Part shown: positions 1 to 12,400 of the stretch, piece after piece
How the letters are laid out: every line of letters starts with the position of its first letter
Numbering within the stretch: position 1 is the stretch's first letter
Assembly (NCBI GenBank): GCA_013398175.1
Contig: VZRZ01006827.1
Coordinates: 2,590,980 to 2,654,979, forward strand
Source of the DNA: Climacteris rufus
Taxonomy: Eukaryota; Chordata; Aves; Passeriformes; Climacteridae
Length of the DNA: 64,000 nt
Reading direction: 5' to 3'
The notes under the pieces: generated by a model
Told to the model about the DNA's origin: nothing
The model's database searches: none
What the model saw: the letters and a program-made list of their open reading frames with translations, nothing else
Position numbers and translations under genes: made by a program

Positions 1-89
1 TTTTTTTTTTTTTTTTTTTTTCCGCTGCGTGTGAGTGTTATTTTTTTTTTCCTCTCTTCACCAACTTCCTTCCTGCTCCAACTGCCAAA

Positions 90-147
90 GCTCGCGGCTG
101 AGCGCTGACGGCAGAGCAGGACCCCGGCCGCAGGCGCCGCTCCGCCG
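90..147 (+). other. ARHGDIB: ARHGDIB non-coding first exon (5' UTR), start approximate
   Basis: A good splice donor, GTGAGT, begins at 148, immediately downstream of the CpG-rich promoter. Mammalian ARHGDIB also has a non-coding first exon followed by a second exon with the start codon, and here the first coding exon has a clear acceptor at 3665-3666. The 5' end of this exon cannot be fixed from sequence; 90 is a guess. An additional upstream exon outside the window cannot be excluded. Confidence 0.5.
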
Positions 148-560
148 GTGAGTGCGAGGGGCGGCCGGGGGGCGGCCGGGCGGGGGCAGCGGGGCGGGCG
201 CACCCCGGGTCGCTCCCGCCGGCGCCGCGCAACTTTGCGCCTTTGTGCGCCGTGGCTGGCGCCGGTGCCCCGTCTTGCCCGGGGAGACGGGCAGAGCCCT
301 ACCCGCACCCGAGGGGGAAGTCAGGCTCCGCGCTGCGATGGGGTGCAGGGGCAGGGCAAGGGAAGAGGCCCCGCGGCCCCGGGGCGGCGGCGGGTGGATC
401 CCTGCGGGCTGGTACCCGGCGCTCCCCGGGCGATGGGCTGCCCTTCTGTCCCCGCACCCCCCCGGGCTGGCATGGGGAGGCCAGGGCTGGGGGCGCTGCT
501 GAGTCCGGTGTGTTTCTCCCCCATCGCGGAAAATTACTTCCTCCCCGCTAAACCCGCTTC
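90..560 (+). promoter_or_regulatory. ARHGDIB: CpG-rich promoter region of ARHGDIB
   Basis: This stretch is very rich in G+C and CpG, unlike most of the rest of the window. It surrounds the inferred non-coding first exon of ARHGDIB. Just upstream (about 50-75) is a pyrimidine-rich strand with repeated CTTCC, which read on the other strand is GGAAG, the core bound by ETS factors such as PU.1; that would suit a gene expressed in blood cells, but this is inference. No TATA box is evident, as is usual for CpG promoters. The window starts in a run of 21 T, so more promoter may lie outside. Confidence 0.6.
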
Positions 561-3500
561 CTGGAGATAAGCCGTCGGCTAGGGGTTGGTTTGGAGGAGT
601 GATGAGCAGAGGACGGGCTAGTAAAATGCTGCCCCTTTGACACCCCTTTTTGTGCCCCGTGGAGGCAAAGGGGGGGCAAGGAGATGCCCACCATCCACCT
701 TGCCACTGCCCCCGCCTGCGGCAGGTGCGAGGGCAGCTGCCCACCCGCGGCACAGGCAGAATCCAGCTGCGAGACGCTCGCACCCCTCGTCAGGGCATGG
801 TTCCTTCTGTGCCCCCTGCACTCATCTCTCTTTAAGAGGGATCCCTAACCCTGCCCTTCCCCTCACGGGTGCTGCCAGGCCTGAGAGGCGGAGGTGATGC
901 GGGACTGTGGGCTGGGGCTGCAGGAATGCACGAAAAATGTGGCAGGGCAAGACACAAATCACACAGATTTCTCCTTGCATAGAGCAGCGTAGGGTTAATT
1001 TTCTCATTTTAATGAGGCTCTTGACCTGATTGGTGGGCTCCATATTAGCCTTTGGCCTAAGCAGTGGCACAGAAGCACAGGAACCCCTTCAGGCAACATG
1101 TTCTCTCTGGGGAAGCAGTGGTGCCTGAGCCCAGGAATGTGTCTTAGCTTGCAGAGGGGACCAGCTCCAAAGCTGGAGCAAATAGAGGCAGGAGCCGCTG
1201 AGATGGGAGCTTTCCTCTTGGTCACCTCCTGCCTGGGAATTTGGCAGGAAGGCAGTGTCAGGTCCATGGCTTGGGGAAAACTGCCAGAACGTGGTCTGAT
1301 CGGTGCCATCCTGTGATGCCTGTGAGCAGCCAGGGGTTGTTCATCCCAGACAGCCTGGCTGGTCCTGTTCTCTGCAGGATCCTGCTGTTGGCACGGCAGG
1401 TTGTCTGTCCACCTTTCTGGGAGGTTTTCAGAATTTAAAAGCTTTCCCTCTCAAGTGAGCCACCCCCGCGGGCTGGCAGGGACAGACTCTGCGGCATGTG
1501 TGATGCAAAGGGAAGGTCTGAGAGATGAGGAGCAACCAGCTGGTCCAGTCCTGACTCTCTGCCTTTTCTCTGCATGCAGACAGAGATCTCTCTTTCCATC
1601 TCCTATGTCTGTCCCTGTCCTGTGATAGACCACAAGAGGTGGATGGGGGAAGATGAGGGCAGGCAGGAACTCTGTTCTGTGCTTTTATTGGTGGCAGATG
1701 CAGCCTGGTATTGTGAGAGAGCTCAGGAGGGTACTCAGACCTGCAGCTGGAGCCCAAGTGGAAGGCAAGACTTGGCAGTGGCTGTCATGGCTCATCACAG
1801 CCTCTTCCTGTGCTGAATGTGGAATGGCACTGAGGGGATTGTGAGGCTTTCTAAGGTGACTGTGCTGGGCCCACAGAGTGGTGGGCCATGTGTAATCGTT
1901 GCTTTCAGGATGGAGCTTTTGGTTTCTTTCTTTTAAGAAAGGCTCAAGGGCCTCTCCTATGGTATTTAGGTACTTCACACTCCTAGAGCTGGGCATGAAC
2001 TGAACCAGGGTTATTCAGCTGCTAGGACCTGCTTTCTTTCCTGTCCGTTTGAGCAGAGATTCCCTTTTATTTCCCAGCCGTCCCTCTGCACTAGTTCCTC
2101 ACTCACCACAAAGCTGCAAAGTCGTCTTGCAATGGCCATTTTCCACTAGAATACTGTACTGAATCTTCTTGTTCCTGTGCTCTCAGTCCTTCTCTGTCCC
2201 TTTGTAGCATAATTACATAATATACCACTCCTCGATTATTTTTCTTCCCTGCACTGGAATTACTCTGGGAGGTCTGCATATTACGCAGTGTTGCCTGCTA
2301 CCACTTGCTGATTCACCCCGAACAGGTTTTTGTTGTTGTTTGGTCTTGTTTTTTGTATTTCCTTTCTGTTTTAATGAATGAGAAAACTATCCCATTAGCT
2401 CCCAATTTAACTTTTGGGAGCAGGGGCAAATGTTAAGGCCACAGCTGCAGAGAAGGACAAATGGTTTGTCTGGAAAATTGCAAATAAACAGGCTAAAGGG
2501 GACTTTATAGTAGGGACAGTCTCACACAGGGATAAGTGGAAGTGAATTGAGTGATCTGTGTAGCTTTACCAAATCCTCTTGCTGCCAAAGAACAAGGAAT
2601 GATTTGGACATTTGTGACAATTGCCATTGTACCAGGGCACTGCTCTGTTTTCCAGCCTTCCTCTGAAGAGTGGGAAGGTGGCTAGGACCATGGCTGGCTC
2701 CACGAGGCAGGCAGCTGACTAAGGGGGGCCTGGCACAGCACTGCTTACCTCTTCTGCCTGTCTCTTGTTCCCCCATCCCATTCTCTGGCTGCCCATCACT
2801 TGATATTTCCCTGCTCTGGCTCCCATCTGGGATGCCACCCAAGCAGTTTTGCTGTCCTTCTGCTGTTGAGGGGTGCATGTCCCAGCCGTGCTGACTGCGT
2901 GGCTGCAGCTCCAGCTGTCCTGCCTCTCCCTTCTGAGAAGCCCCACTGGAGCAGCACAGTTATATGTGGCTGTTCTGCGGTCGCCACCATGCTTCCTTCC
3001 TCAGTGGGCAGGAGTCCTGATGGGTGCCTGAAGTGAGCTGTGACTGGGAGCACATGGAATGCCAGCAGATAGATTAGTGTGTGCCTGCTTTCTTGAGAGC
3101 TTCAGCTGACTTGCTGATCTAAGGGAGTAGTTGTCAGGTATTCGATCTTTCTATGAAATGTGGCTTTTAACCCATTATGAGCGGGTGAATGAAACATCTG
3201 TCCTTGGCTTAATTTGTGCATCTCTGTGCTCCAGTGCATGGCAGTAGCTCTTTGTGTGAGATAGCTGGTGCACTGAAGCCTTGTAAGAGGGCTGGTAATT
3301 GCAGGGCTGCCGGCCACAACTGTGCTGCAGAGTGGCTGTAAATCACTCTGGTTTCAGCCTCTGCTCCTGCACCTCCTCCCTGGGAGGGAAGAATGGTGTA
3401 GGTCTGCGTGTGCGCGTGGTGCCTGCAGGGAGAGAGGAGCGGGGGTAGAGTGGGATTGTGTTTGAGCCAGAATATCAGCACAGCAGTGTCGGGATTGCAG

Positions 3501-3666
3501 CTGATCACTGTCGCCATTTGCCTGTAAGAATCCTGCTGCCTTTGGCACTGGGTGGGTGCTTGCCTGTCAGGGGGACTGAGCCACACTGTGCCCAGAGTGA
3601 GTGCCCCCAGGGACACTGCCCCCATCCAGAGCAATCTCATTGACTGCCCCCTCCTCTGTTACCCAG
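148..3666 (+). other. ARHGDIB intron 1, no gene seen
   Basis: About 3.5 kb between the inferred non-coding exon and the first coding exon. The first 750 bases continue the GC-rich promoter zone; the rest is ordinary unique-looking sequence. Open frames here are short, overlap one another on both strands and match nothing recognisable. Confidence 0.5.
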
Positions 3667-3677
3667 ACCAAGTGACC

Positions 3678-6600
3678 ATGACTGAGAAGACCCAAGAACC
3701 TCATGTGGAGGAAGATGATGATGAACTGGATGGGAAACTCAATTACAAACCTCCTCCCCAGAAAACACTGCAGGAGCTTCAAGAGTTGGACAAGGATGAT
3801 GAAAGCCTCGCTAAATACAAGAAGTCCCTGCTGGGAGATGGACCTGTGGTAGTAGGTAAGGCTGGGGCACACTGGCAGGGAGGGACTGGGGAGATGTATT
3901 GCAACACTGTGCTGGGGGGAGGAAGCATGGTTGCCTCAGAGAAGAGGGATCTTGTTTGACCAGGGACGTGCACTGCTTCTGCTGGAGGACTGGGGATGAG
4001 CAGGTGGAGAGATGCATGTAAAGGAAGCACAGAAGATGTTCTGAGTGTTAGGAATTAGGAAGATTACCAGGGAGTGCTGGCATTGGGAAAGGACTTGTGG
4101 TGGGAGGTGCATGGGTTTTGGAGGACTCTTGAGGGGTTAGAAACATGAGGGGATAAGCCTATGCTGAAAGAGGGTCTTGTTGCTTAGAATGATCTTAAGA
4201 AGGAAGTCTTCTGTAGTGGAAAGACCTCCTCTCGGTGTTGGGATAGAGGCCAGAGGGATCCATGTTGAAGGTCTGGGGTAGACGTGTGGTCCTATTGTGC
4301 TAAGGAAGCCTGGTGTTACCGCATGTTTCATGAAATGAAGTTTCTGTGTCAGAAGGCATTCCTGTTTCTTCAGTGTCATTCCCTTCCAACTGCATTTAAT
4401 TTTGTGAGCTGACAGCTTCCCCCTGACTTTCCTACCTGCAGACCCAACAGCTCCGAATGTGGTGGTCACCCGACTCACTCTGGTGTGTGATTCTGCTCCA
4501 GGACCGATCACTATGGACCTTACAGGTAGGCACAGGCTCTGTCCTTGGTCACAAAGGGGAGCAAGAAAAGGCCCTGGCGTGCTTCAAGTTAAAATGGAGT
4601 TTGTCCTTGGGATGCTACAGTGGGTTTTAGAAGAACTCTGGAACGTCTCAGCCATGTTTCTTATTTTAAGGTATACGCATAAGAATAAAAAAGAAGGAGC
4701 TGTAACAGAGAAAAATGTCGAGGGTCTTTTTCCTCATGTAGACTTCTCTAGGAGCTCCTGTATTTCTCCTGCCGTTTCTTCCTACTTCCTTTCAATGAGA
4801 CCTCACAAGCACAAGGGATGTGTATGCGTTTGGGTAACAGGCTGTATTGAAACTTCAGAATCAAGCAATACTGCATTTCCTGCTCCCAGGGGCGTGGGGA
4901 AAGAACCTTATATGGCCTTTTCTGCAGAGAGAGGAAGCTGGGCCTGGAGAGGCAGAGAAGCTTCCTGTTCAACCATGCAGAGCCCTGCAGGGCCTGGGCA
5001 GCCTCCCAAGATGGGCAGGAGCTGTAAAACACGCTCCTCTCACCCAAACCAGGGCTGGGCATGAATGGAGCATGCACACACTCCTGCACAAGCTCAACAA
5101 AAACTCTGTGCATAAACATCTTTATGTGTATGTGCCCAGGCCCATGTGTGTTTAGGCATTGTATTCTGTGGGCACAGACACATATGTACACCCAGGCATT
5201 TCTGTGTGTTTGGTCTCACGGTGCAATCTCACACAGACCTCTGTGTAGTCATTTTGCAGGTGTTGTCATCCTTCAAAGGGGTGCTCACTTCTGACAGCAA
5301 TCCCAGCCCCATCTTCCCCCTGTACATGGTCTCTTCTTGCTGTGACAGCTCTAGCTAATGGCTTGATCCTTTCCTTGCAGGTGACCTCGAAGCACTCAAG
5401 AAAGAGACCTTCGTATTAAAGGAAGGGGTGGAATACAGAGTTAAGATCCACTTCAGAGTGAGTTGTTTTCCTTCCAGATGCTTCTCATCAGTTGCTGAGG
5501 CCACTCAGTGGCAATCTGTCAGATAACTAGAGCCAGGCAGCATGTCTGTCCAAAAGCTGGGCACTTGTAAAGTTCCCCTAGCTTCAGGTGTTCTACCCAA
5601 CAAGGGACCATGTATTTCCAGAAAATTGCTTCTGCTTGCTCGCCCCTTGGAGGATTTCTGTCTGCTGACAGTGGTAAACAACAGGTGGTTTAAAAGCTAG
5701 ATGGGTAGTTTTGGCTGAGTTTGGTTTTGCTTTTTAGCCACTAGAGAATCTTTATTTCACACTAAGTGGAAGTGAACTGGGAGGAGAAGAGGGAATGGCT
5801 ATTCATGAAGTACTGGTTCAGTCAATATTACCAGGCTTCATGTACACATAAAAAAAGGTATAATATTGTAGCATTTGGCTAACGATACCTGAATTCTTCC
5901 CAGTTGTGATATACCCAAATGGGCTCATTTCTCCCTCACTCGCATTAACCACTGTGTCAGCCATTTCTTCTGTTTACAGCTGAAAATGAAACTTGGCCAC
6001 GCTGCAGTGTGGCATCCAGCACTGAACTGATCATCTGCACAAATGCTTGCTTCAAAGCTGGTCTTTGAAGAGAAGGCAAAAAGGGAGGGAAGACAATTCT
6101 CCTGAGACAGATGAGGGAAGGTGTTAATATTGCGGGTTCTGTAGGGCAGATTTTCCTTCTTCTCTGAGGCTTGCTCTCTCAGACATGAATGTCCCCCAGT
6201 GCTGTCCCCCAAGACACCCCCAGCTCTCTTTTGTCGCTTGAATTATTTCCCTCTGTATCTGAGCCTGGTTGACAGGAGATATCCGAAGCCAGGCAGGTTA
6301 TTCTAACTCCCTCCCTCAGTCCCATGACCGGTTTGGGCTGGTACCATGTGAATTCTACCCTAGGATGTGCAAGGATCTGTCCATCTTGTTTTCAGATTGA
6401 GTAGGGTACACTGCAGGAACACGGTGTATGGTGGAGGGGAGCAGCAATGGATACATGCAAGCTATCCACGGGAGATTTGAGAAAAGATTATGAACAAAAC
6501 TGTGTCGCTCTGTCTTTTGAGAAGAAACTTGCCAGGTCCCCATGGAGCTTAGAGGGTAGCTGGAAGTGTTCAGCTACTCTTGCTCACTCATTTGGACAGA

Positions 6601-8151
6601 AGGGATAACTCTAGTTACCCATGCATGGTTTTCAATATGAAAATTATTAACTGGGGACTCCCTGCTTCACTTTTCTTTGTCCTCATCAGCCTGTCTTGAG
6701 AACCTGACTGATGTGCTCCAGTCAGCTTCAAAATTGGGCAAAGGATGGGGAAGTGCAGGAGATGCACAGAGGATGCTGTAGGCTTCCAGGTACCTATGGA
6801 GAAGTTGTTTTAGGAACCTCTCCAATGTGTCCTGTGCTGAGCCTCCCTGGTGTAGGGAGCCAAGATGGGTATGTCCCTAAGGAGAGCGAAAATCAGCAGA
6901 TACAGCACCAAGAGTCTTCTCTTGACACTTACTTCTGGTTACTTCTTGCAGGTAAACAGGGACATTGTGTCGGGACTGAAGTACGTGCAGCACACCTACC
7001 GGACAGGGGTGAAGGGTGAGTAAGAGCCCTGCATGCCCTGCACACCACTGCTCCTACCTGTGTGTTCCCTCTTCTCAAAGAAGTGTTTCTGCAGCTCTGG
7101 ACTGGGACAGAGGCCCCCTTGGTCCCAAGTCCCACTGTACACTAGGCATGCAGGAAGTGACTTCTCACCAGCATGCACAAGCCTGCACTCTGCCTCACCC
7201 AGGACAACTGTTTCTTGTTCCTGTGCTGACTCAGTATGAGCCAGCTCTGGTATCTGCAGGCTACACCACTGTCTGCAGCAGCAAAGTCCACAGAGACTCT
7301 GCTCAGACAGTGCTTGCCACAGATTTCCTCTCCATACAGAGCTCTTTGCCTCCCCTCCACCCTCTCCACAGTGGCTAAGCCTGTGTGGAGCTTCCCACCC
7401 TCTGAAAGCTCTTCAGAAGCACTTGGTAAAATTTGGACCTGCTCTATGAAGCTTCCTGTTGTGTGCAGGGCCCTGTATTTGCCCATGGGTTCTCCTCTGC
7501 TGCTGCTCTGGTGCTCCTTTGCTTGGACAAGGCAGAGGAAAGCCCTGTTTTGCACATACACATCCCACATGCATTTTCGCATGCAACCACCTCTGAGGCT
7601 TCAGCATCCTGTTCAGCACATATAACTGGTGTCTCCTCACCAGGAAAGAGAAGTAGGAAATCAAGGTAGATTGTGAGCCATACACTGGGTATACTCACAT
7701 CCTTCTAGCAGCACATACATGTGAGAGTGTACAGTCTGAGTTGCCTGTTCATCTGCCCATCCAGCCATTTTATCCTTCCAGCTGTCCTTATGCTTCACTA
7801 ACCCACTTTTTCCACTGATTCTGCTCCCCTTTACTGACATAGACTGTCCCTTTCTCTCCCATCTCCTCTCTGCACTTTTGCTCGTGGCTTCTTCTCTCCC
7901 TTATCATTCCCCGTCTGAGGGTCTTATCCCCTGTGGATTGTTTTCTCGTAGTGGACAAAGCCACGTTCATGGTTGGCAGCTATGGGCCACGGCCAGAGGA
8001 GTATGAGTTCCTGACACCTATTGAAGAGGCTCCTAAGGGCATGCTGGCTCGAGGCACCTATCACAACAAATCTTTCTTCACGGATGATGACAAGCATGAC
8101 CATCTCACCTGGGAGTGGAACCTGTCCATCAAGAAGGAATGGACAGAATGA
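3678..8151 (+). CDS. ARHGDIB: Rho GDP-dissociation inhibitor 2 (RhoGDI-beta, D4-GDI, LyGDI)
   Basis: Coding exons are 3678-3855, 4442-4525, 5381-5457, 6952-7015 and 7952-8151; every junction has GT and AG and the phases join to give 603 nt, 200 residues plus stop. The human protein is 201 residues. The protein extracts prenylated Rho-family GTPases from membranes and holds them GDP-bound in the cytosol, mainly in haematopoietic cells. Residues 1-60 are the acidic, flexible regulatory arm that contacts the GTPase switch regions, including the KLNYKPPPQK stretch; residues from about 65 to 200 form the immunoglobulin-like sandwich that takes up the geranylgeranyl group, with the family blocks [33 protein letters not shown] and the terminal WNLSIKKEW. 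The DELD caspase-3 site known from human D4-GDI is kept at residues 15-18. The start ATG lies 11 nt into the exon and matches the human start. Identification is secure. Confidence 0.97.
3856..7951 (+). other. ARHGDIB introns 2-5, no gene seen
   Basis: The four introns between coding exons are 3856-4441, 4526-5380, 5458-6951 and 7016-7951. They contain no recognisable exon, RNA gene or mobile element. A modest TG-rich patch occurs near 5100-5230. Confidence 0.5.
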
Positions 8152-8713
8152 GTTCACCCAGTTTGCCTTCCCCCTTCCCATGCCCTTGCCTCCTGCACCA
8201 GTCTCCAGGTGGGCCTTGCCCACCACTGCTCCTTCCTGCTGGCATAGCTGGCCACAGCCCTGGCAGCCCTTCCCATGGATGCTGGGGCTCTGTGCCAGCC
8301 TTGGTTGATGCACAGGCGCCCTGCAGGCGGCTTTTGCTGCTTCTTCTGATACACTGAAAATAACCCAGCCGTTCTCACCACCACCCCATCATGACACACA
8401 ATGGGTTCCATTGGGAAGCATCTCCCTCCCTCTCTCCCAGTACTTCCTCCTGTTGTCCCCACCTCTCCTGTACCAACTCCGGTCCCGGAAGTGCCTTTTC
8501 GAGGAAACAAGATCACCTGGCAGGGCGGACTGGTCCCTGGAAAATCCCTATCTTGAGTTACACTTTGCCATGTGCTCTGACTCATTGTAAATGGTTACTT
8601 ACCTCCCGTGATGGTCTCCTGGTCTGTATCTGGTGCCCTACCCTGTTAAAATCCATCCTTGTGCAGGCAAAGCCAGTCAGGGGGAATGCAGCTAGATGCC
8701 GTAACAGTCCAAG

Positions 8714-8719
8714 AATAAA
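8714..8719 (+). terminator. ARHGDIB: Poly(A) signal of ARHGDIB
   Basis: AATAAA lies about 560 bases after the stop codon and is followed by a T-rich element at about 8724-8740. This gives a 3' UTR of roughly 590 bases. The next gene's start codon lies only about 700 bases further on. Confidence 0.8.
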
Positions 8720-8740
8720 ACCAGTTTCTTTCTTCTTTTC

Positions 8741-9393
8741 TGCATGAATGTCACATTCTTTTCTAGAGCATGTTTTTCAGTGATGTGTATGCAAATAATG
8801 CATTATAGGAAGGCTTAAGAGCATATTTCAGCAGGGAAATAGCCCTCCTCCTTCAAAACATCAGCCTTGCTCTATAAGCAAATTATTTCAGAACTGTTTC
8901 CTTCAGGGATTTCACGAATCCTTTGAAGCCCAAAGTCTGGGCTGTGATGGGGGTAGACTCCAGGGGTAAACAGCCCCCACCTCTCATCCCAGATGGCAAC
9001 TGAATGAGCCAGGGAGCTTTAACATACCCTTCTCATGTTTAACACTTACCGTAGCAGCTGTTCCCCAGAGCTAATGCAAGAGCTGGATGTCCCCTGGCTA
9101 ACCTGCTGGCCAAACACAAAGGAACATCAGCCTCTGGGATCCAGCACTTGGCGAGGGATGTTCTTAACCTAGCTGGGGTGCCTGGTCACAAAGGTGGAGG
9201 GCAGCTGAGATGTCCAGTACTGTGGGTGAGAATGCACCAACTGCAGTGTTGGTGCAGCTCTCCAAGGCTGGTTCCTGCACAGCAGGGAGGGGCTTTTCCA
9301 GCCAGGCAGTTATCTCAGGAGCTGAAGGCTTTGCCCTGGGCCAGCTGCTCCCTTCCCACCACCCCAGCAGTGGTTGTGGGTCCCCACAGCAGC
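8741..9393 (+). other. Short ARHGDIB-ERP27 intergenic region with ERP27 promoter
   Basis: About 650 bases separate the ARHGDIB poly(A) site from the ERP27 start region. It must contain the ERP27 promoter and probably the end of any ARHGDIB readthrough. No clear TATA box and no CpG island are visible; the last 150 bases are moderately GC-rich. Confidence 0.45.
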
Positions 9394-9400
9394 TGACGTG
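9394..9400 (+). promoter_or_regulatory. ERP27: TGACGTG motif, possible unfolded-protein-response element
   Basis: TGACGTG is the core of the UPR element bound by XBP1 and ATF6. It lies 41 bases before the first in-frame ATG of ERP27 and 68 before the preferred one, so it sits in the proximal promoter or the 5' UTR. A full CCAAT-N9-CCACG ER-stress element was not seen. A seven-base match is weak evidence alone. Confidence 0.35.
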
Positions 9401-9461
9401 TCTCTTGCTGAGGAGAGGACTGAAGCAGGGTGGCATGGTGAGGACAAGGCAAGCTGGTACC

Positions 9462-12400
9462 ATGGCCACATCCATCTTCCTGTGCCTCCTTGTTATCCTG
9501 CTTACCAGATGCTCCACAGTGAGGTGTGCTGGAGATGGTGACTCTGCATCCCACAGTAAGTGAGCTTTCTTCCTGCCTCAGGGAAAGGCTGGGTCTGCTG
9601 CAGGGAGTCCTCCTATCCAAGGTATGCTGCACAAACATTGTGTTGAGCTTGCAGGAGAGGTGTGTGGGTGAACTTGTGAGGTTGGGATGCTTGTGTGTGT
9701 GTTGGGGGGGATCTTCTTTGAGCTGCTCTTTGTGTACACTGCCCAACCCTGGCCTTTCCTCTCCAGGCACAGTCAGCACCGCAGAGAAACCTGTCCTGTT
9801 AAACAACATCGCGGATGCCGAAGCCTTCGTTAGCGGTGCAGAAGTGGCAGTCATTGGATTCTTCCAGGTGTGTTCACAGCACCTCCTCTCCAGCAGTTGT
9901 AAGCCCTACCCCACTCTGATGAGAATGTGAGGCTGGATGTGGGGTAAACACCTGCCAAAGGCAGCTGTTATCCCAAAAGGTGCTGGGGCTCTGGCAGCAC
10001 CTGGAGGCACCCACCTCTGGAGGGATTAGGTGATGGGTCACAGAGAGAATACAGGGAATTTGGTCTGTGTGTGGAAAAGGAGATGGAGCAAGGGAGGAAG
10101 GTGAAGGAGGTTGTAGAAGCCCTGGAGCAGGAGAAAGGGAAATGCTGCAGGGGAAGCAAAACAGAAATGTGAGTGGTAGAGAAACAGTGCTGGTGAGGGG
10201 TGAGTGGGAATGTCAGTTGATTGCTGTAGTCAGCAAAGACAGAGAAAGGCACTGCCTGTGTGATGGAGCTGAGGAAGCCGAGTCTCAGGGAGAAGTGCTA
10301 GTGCAGGTCCTCTGAAATCTAAGAGGGTTTGGACTCAGGCTGCAGCCTCCTCCTGGGAAGGGTACAGGCATGGTCTCTGTCTTGCTGCTTTGTTCCCCTG
10401 AGAAGATATTCTTGAGCTCTCTGTCTCTTTTTGTCTAAATTCCATTGAATTCAAAGATGAGTAATGGGTACAAGTCCCTTGCCCCCAAAATGCATCAGTA
10501 TTTTTCCTCAGAAAATAAAAGGAAAATATTTATCGAGTTACAGCACTGTAAAACAGAGGCCTCTTTGACAGGATTCTTACTGCTTTTAAGGTCCCCAAAT
10601 TGCACCTTTTTTCATGTTTTCTTTGAGCTCTGTTCTACTCTTCTGCTGCCCACACACTGCTTCATGTCAGAGGAGGCTTCAGCCTTTCAAAAACTGCAAG
10701 CACCTTCTTTCTTCTGCCTGTGCCTGGAGGGCAGTCTAGGGAGGACATCATGCTCTTGGTATAGGGCAGTGGCATCTCCAGCCCACTACAGAGTGACGAT
10801 CGATGGCGCTGCTGCCTGCGCAGTGCGGGCAGCAACAAGTCAGCGCAGGAGGAGGTTTGTGCCCCAGGGGCCCTGTAAGCACTGATCACAGAGCACCAGC
10901 CGCCTCGACTTCGGTGCCTGCAGGCAGCTGGAGCTCCTTGGGGGTTGCTCTTGCAGCGCTAAAGCTGTGCAAACCAGCCAGGCAATCTGCACACGCAGAA
11001 TGAAAGCGCTGAGACGCCTCCTTGCCCGAGGGTAACTGGCTGGACTTGTGGCAGGGCTGTACCCAGAGCCTCCTCCTGAGCTACGGCACGGACACGGCTC
11101 CTTTTGTCTTGTGCCACAGTGACCCCCCGCTGCAGGGTTTCACCCTTCAGAGCCAGACGGGAGGCTGCTGCCGTGCGGCGCCAGCTGCCAGAGGCAGGAG
11201 GCAGCAGCCAGCAACATGTCGGGCATTCAGTGCCTGGACTATGACAGGGCTGCATTTGAACAGTAGATAAAGACGAATGTGCACCGTGAAGGCTTGGCCC
11301 TCTGCCTGAAGGTATATTCATCCAAATAATGTCCATGTTCTCTGTTCACCATGAATTATTTCTCTGCTGCAGCTTTTCAGTTCACTGCAGTACGTGGCTC
11401 GGCAAGCTTCCCGTGTAATGAGCACAGCCTCCCTGACTGGGAACAGCATGCCGTGATGGAAACCCAGCACAGTGCTCCAGAAACCCCAGTGTCTGTGAGA
11501 AAGGGCCATGCTTGGCCTGATTAAACCCCAGGTTTCCCAGGAATGCTCCAAAACTCAGTGAGATTACTCCCACCATAGGCGTTAGCGCTCTCACAGAGCA
11601 ATGTTCATGCACTGGCATTTCCAAAACAGGTCATGGGAGATGTTTTTCTTTGGAATGAACAAAGAATTTTGTTTTCCATTCTCTCTGGGCTCACAAACAG
11701 CTGAGCTGACAGTTCAAACTAAAAAGAAAAACAAACCAATTTCCAAGCAGAGACCATGTCTTGAGAATTTATATCCAATAAATAGGAGTATCAAAAATAC
11801 ATCACTGAAAAGTTGGGAATGAAATAACAAGGAAGGCTTTAATATAGAAAAAGGCTAGTAATAATTAATGCTCTCTCTGCAAGAAAGAGAATGGACCCTA
11901 AATTGCTGAGAAATTGCATTCTTTTATCCTTTGATATACCTGAATTACCTACTTTTTACAGGATATATCTAAGTTATCCTTTTAAAAGGAGCCAGGGTAC
12001 TGGTAATGCAGTGTTCCAAACTGTAACCCCTTGACTCTGGAATCAAGGAAGGTTAGCTTAAAAATTGTGGTGTTTATATATTTATTTTATATACACACAT
12101 ATATACATACATGCCAACACATATATGTGTGTGTGTGTGTGTGTGTATATATATGTATTTAAACGTGCTCCACCGATGTTCTGGCTTTGTACCCTTCCTT
12201 GTGAGTGCCCAAGGCCTCACACAGCACCATCCTGGCGCGCTCCCTTCGTGCATGGAGTGCCCATCCTGCTGTACCCAAGTGTGGACTCTGCCTCAGACCT
12301 GGAGGGGTGCTGGTAGCGGCAGTGTGTGGGGGTGTTTGTGTCTGTGTGGGTGTGTCTGTGTGGGTGTGTGTCTGTGTGTGTGTGNNNNNNNNNNNNNNNN

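Noticed and set aside
58..783. Minus-strand open frame of 241 codons
   Set aside because: It lies in the GC-rich ARHGDIB promoter where stop codons are rare, has Pro/Ala/Arg-rich low-complexity composition, and matches no family.
3209..3640. Minus-strand open frame of 143 codons in ARHGDIB intron 1
   Set aside because: No start context, no recognisable domain, and random-looking composition; long frames are expected by chance in GC-rich introns.
4459..5064. Plus-strand open frame of 201 codons
   Set aside because: It begins inside ARHGDIB coding exon 3 and reads on through the splice donor into intron sequence; the remainder resembles nothing.
10785..11240. GC-rich block in ERP27 intron 2 as a possible extra exon
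   Set aside because: No acceptor-donor pair bounds a frame that joins ERP27, and the protein is complete without it.
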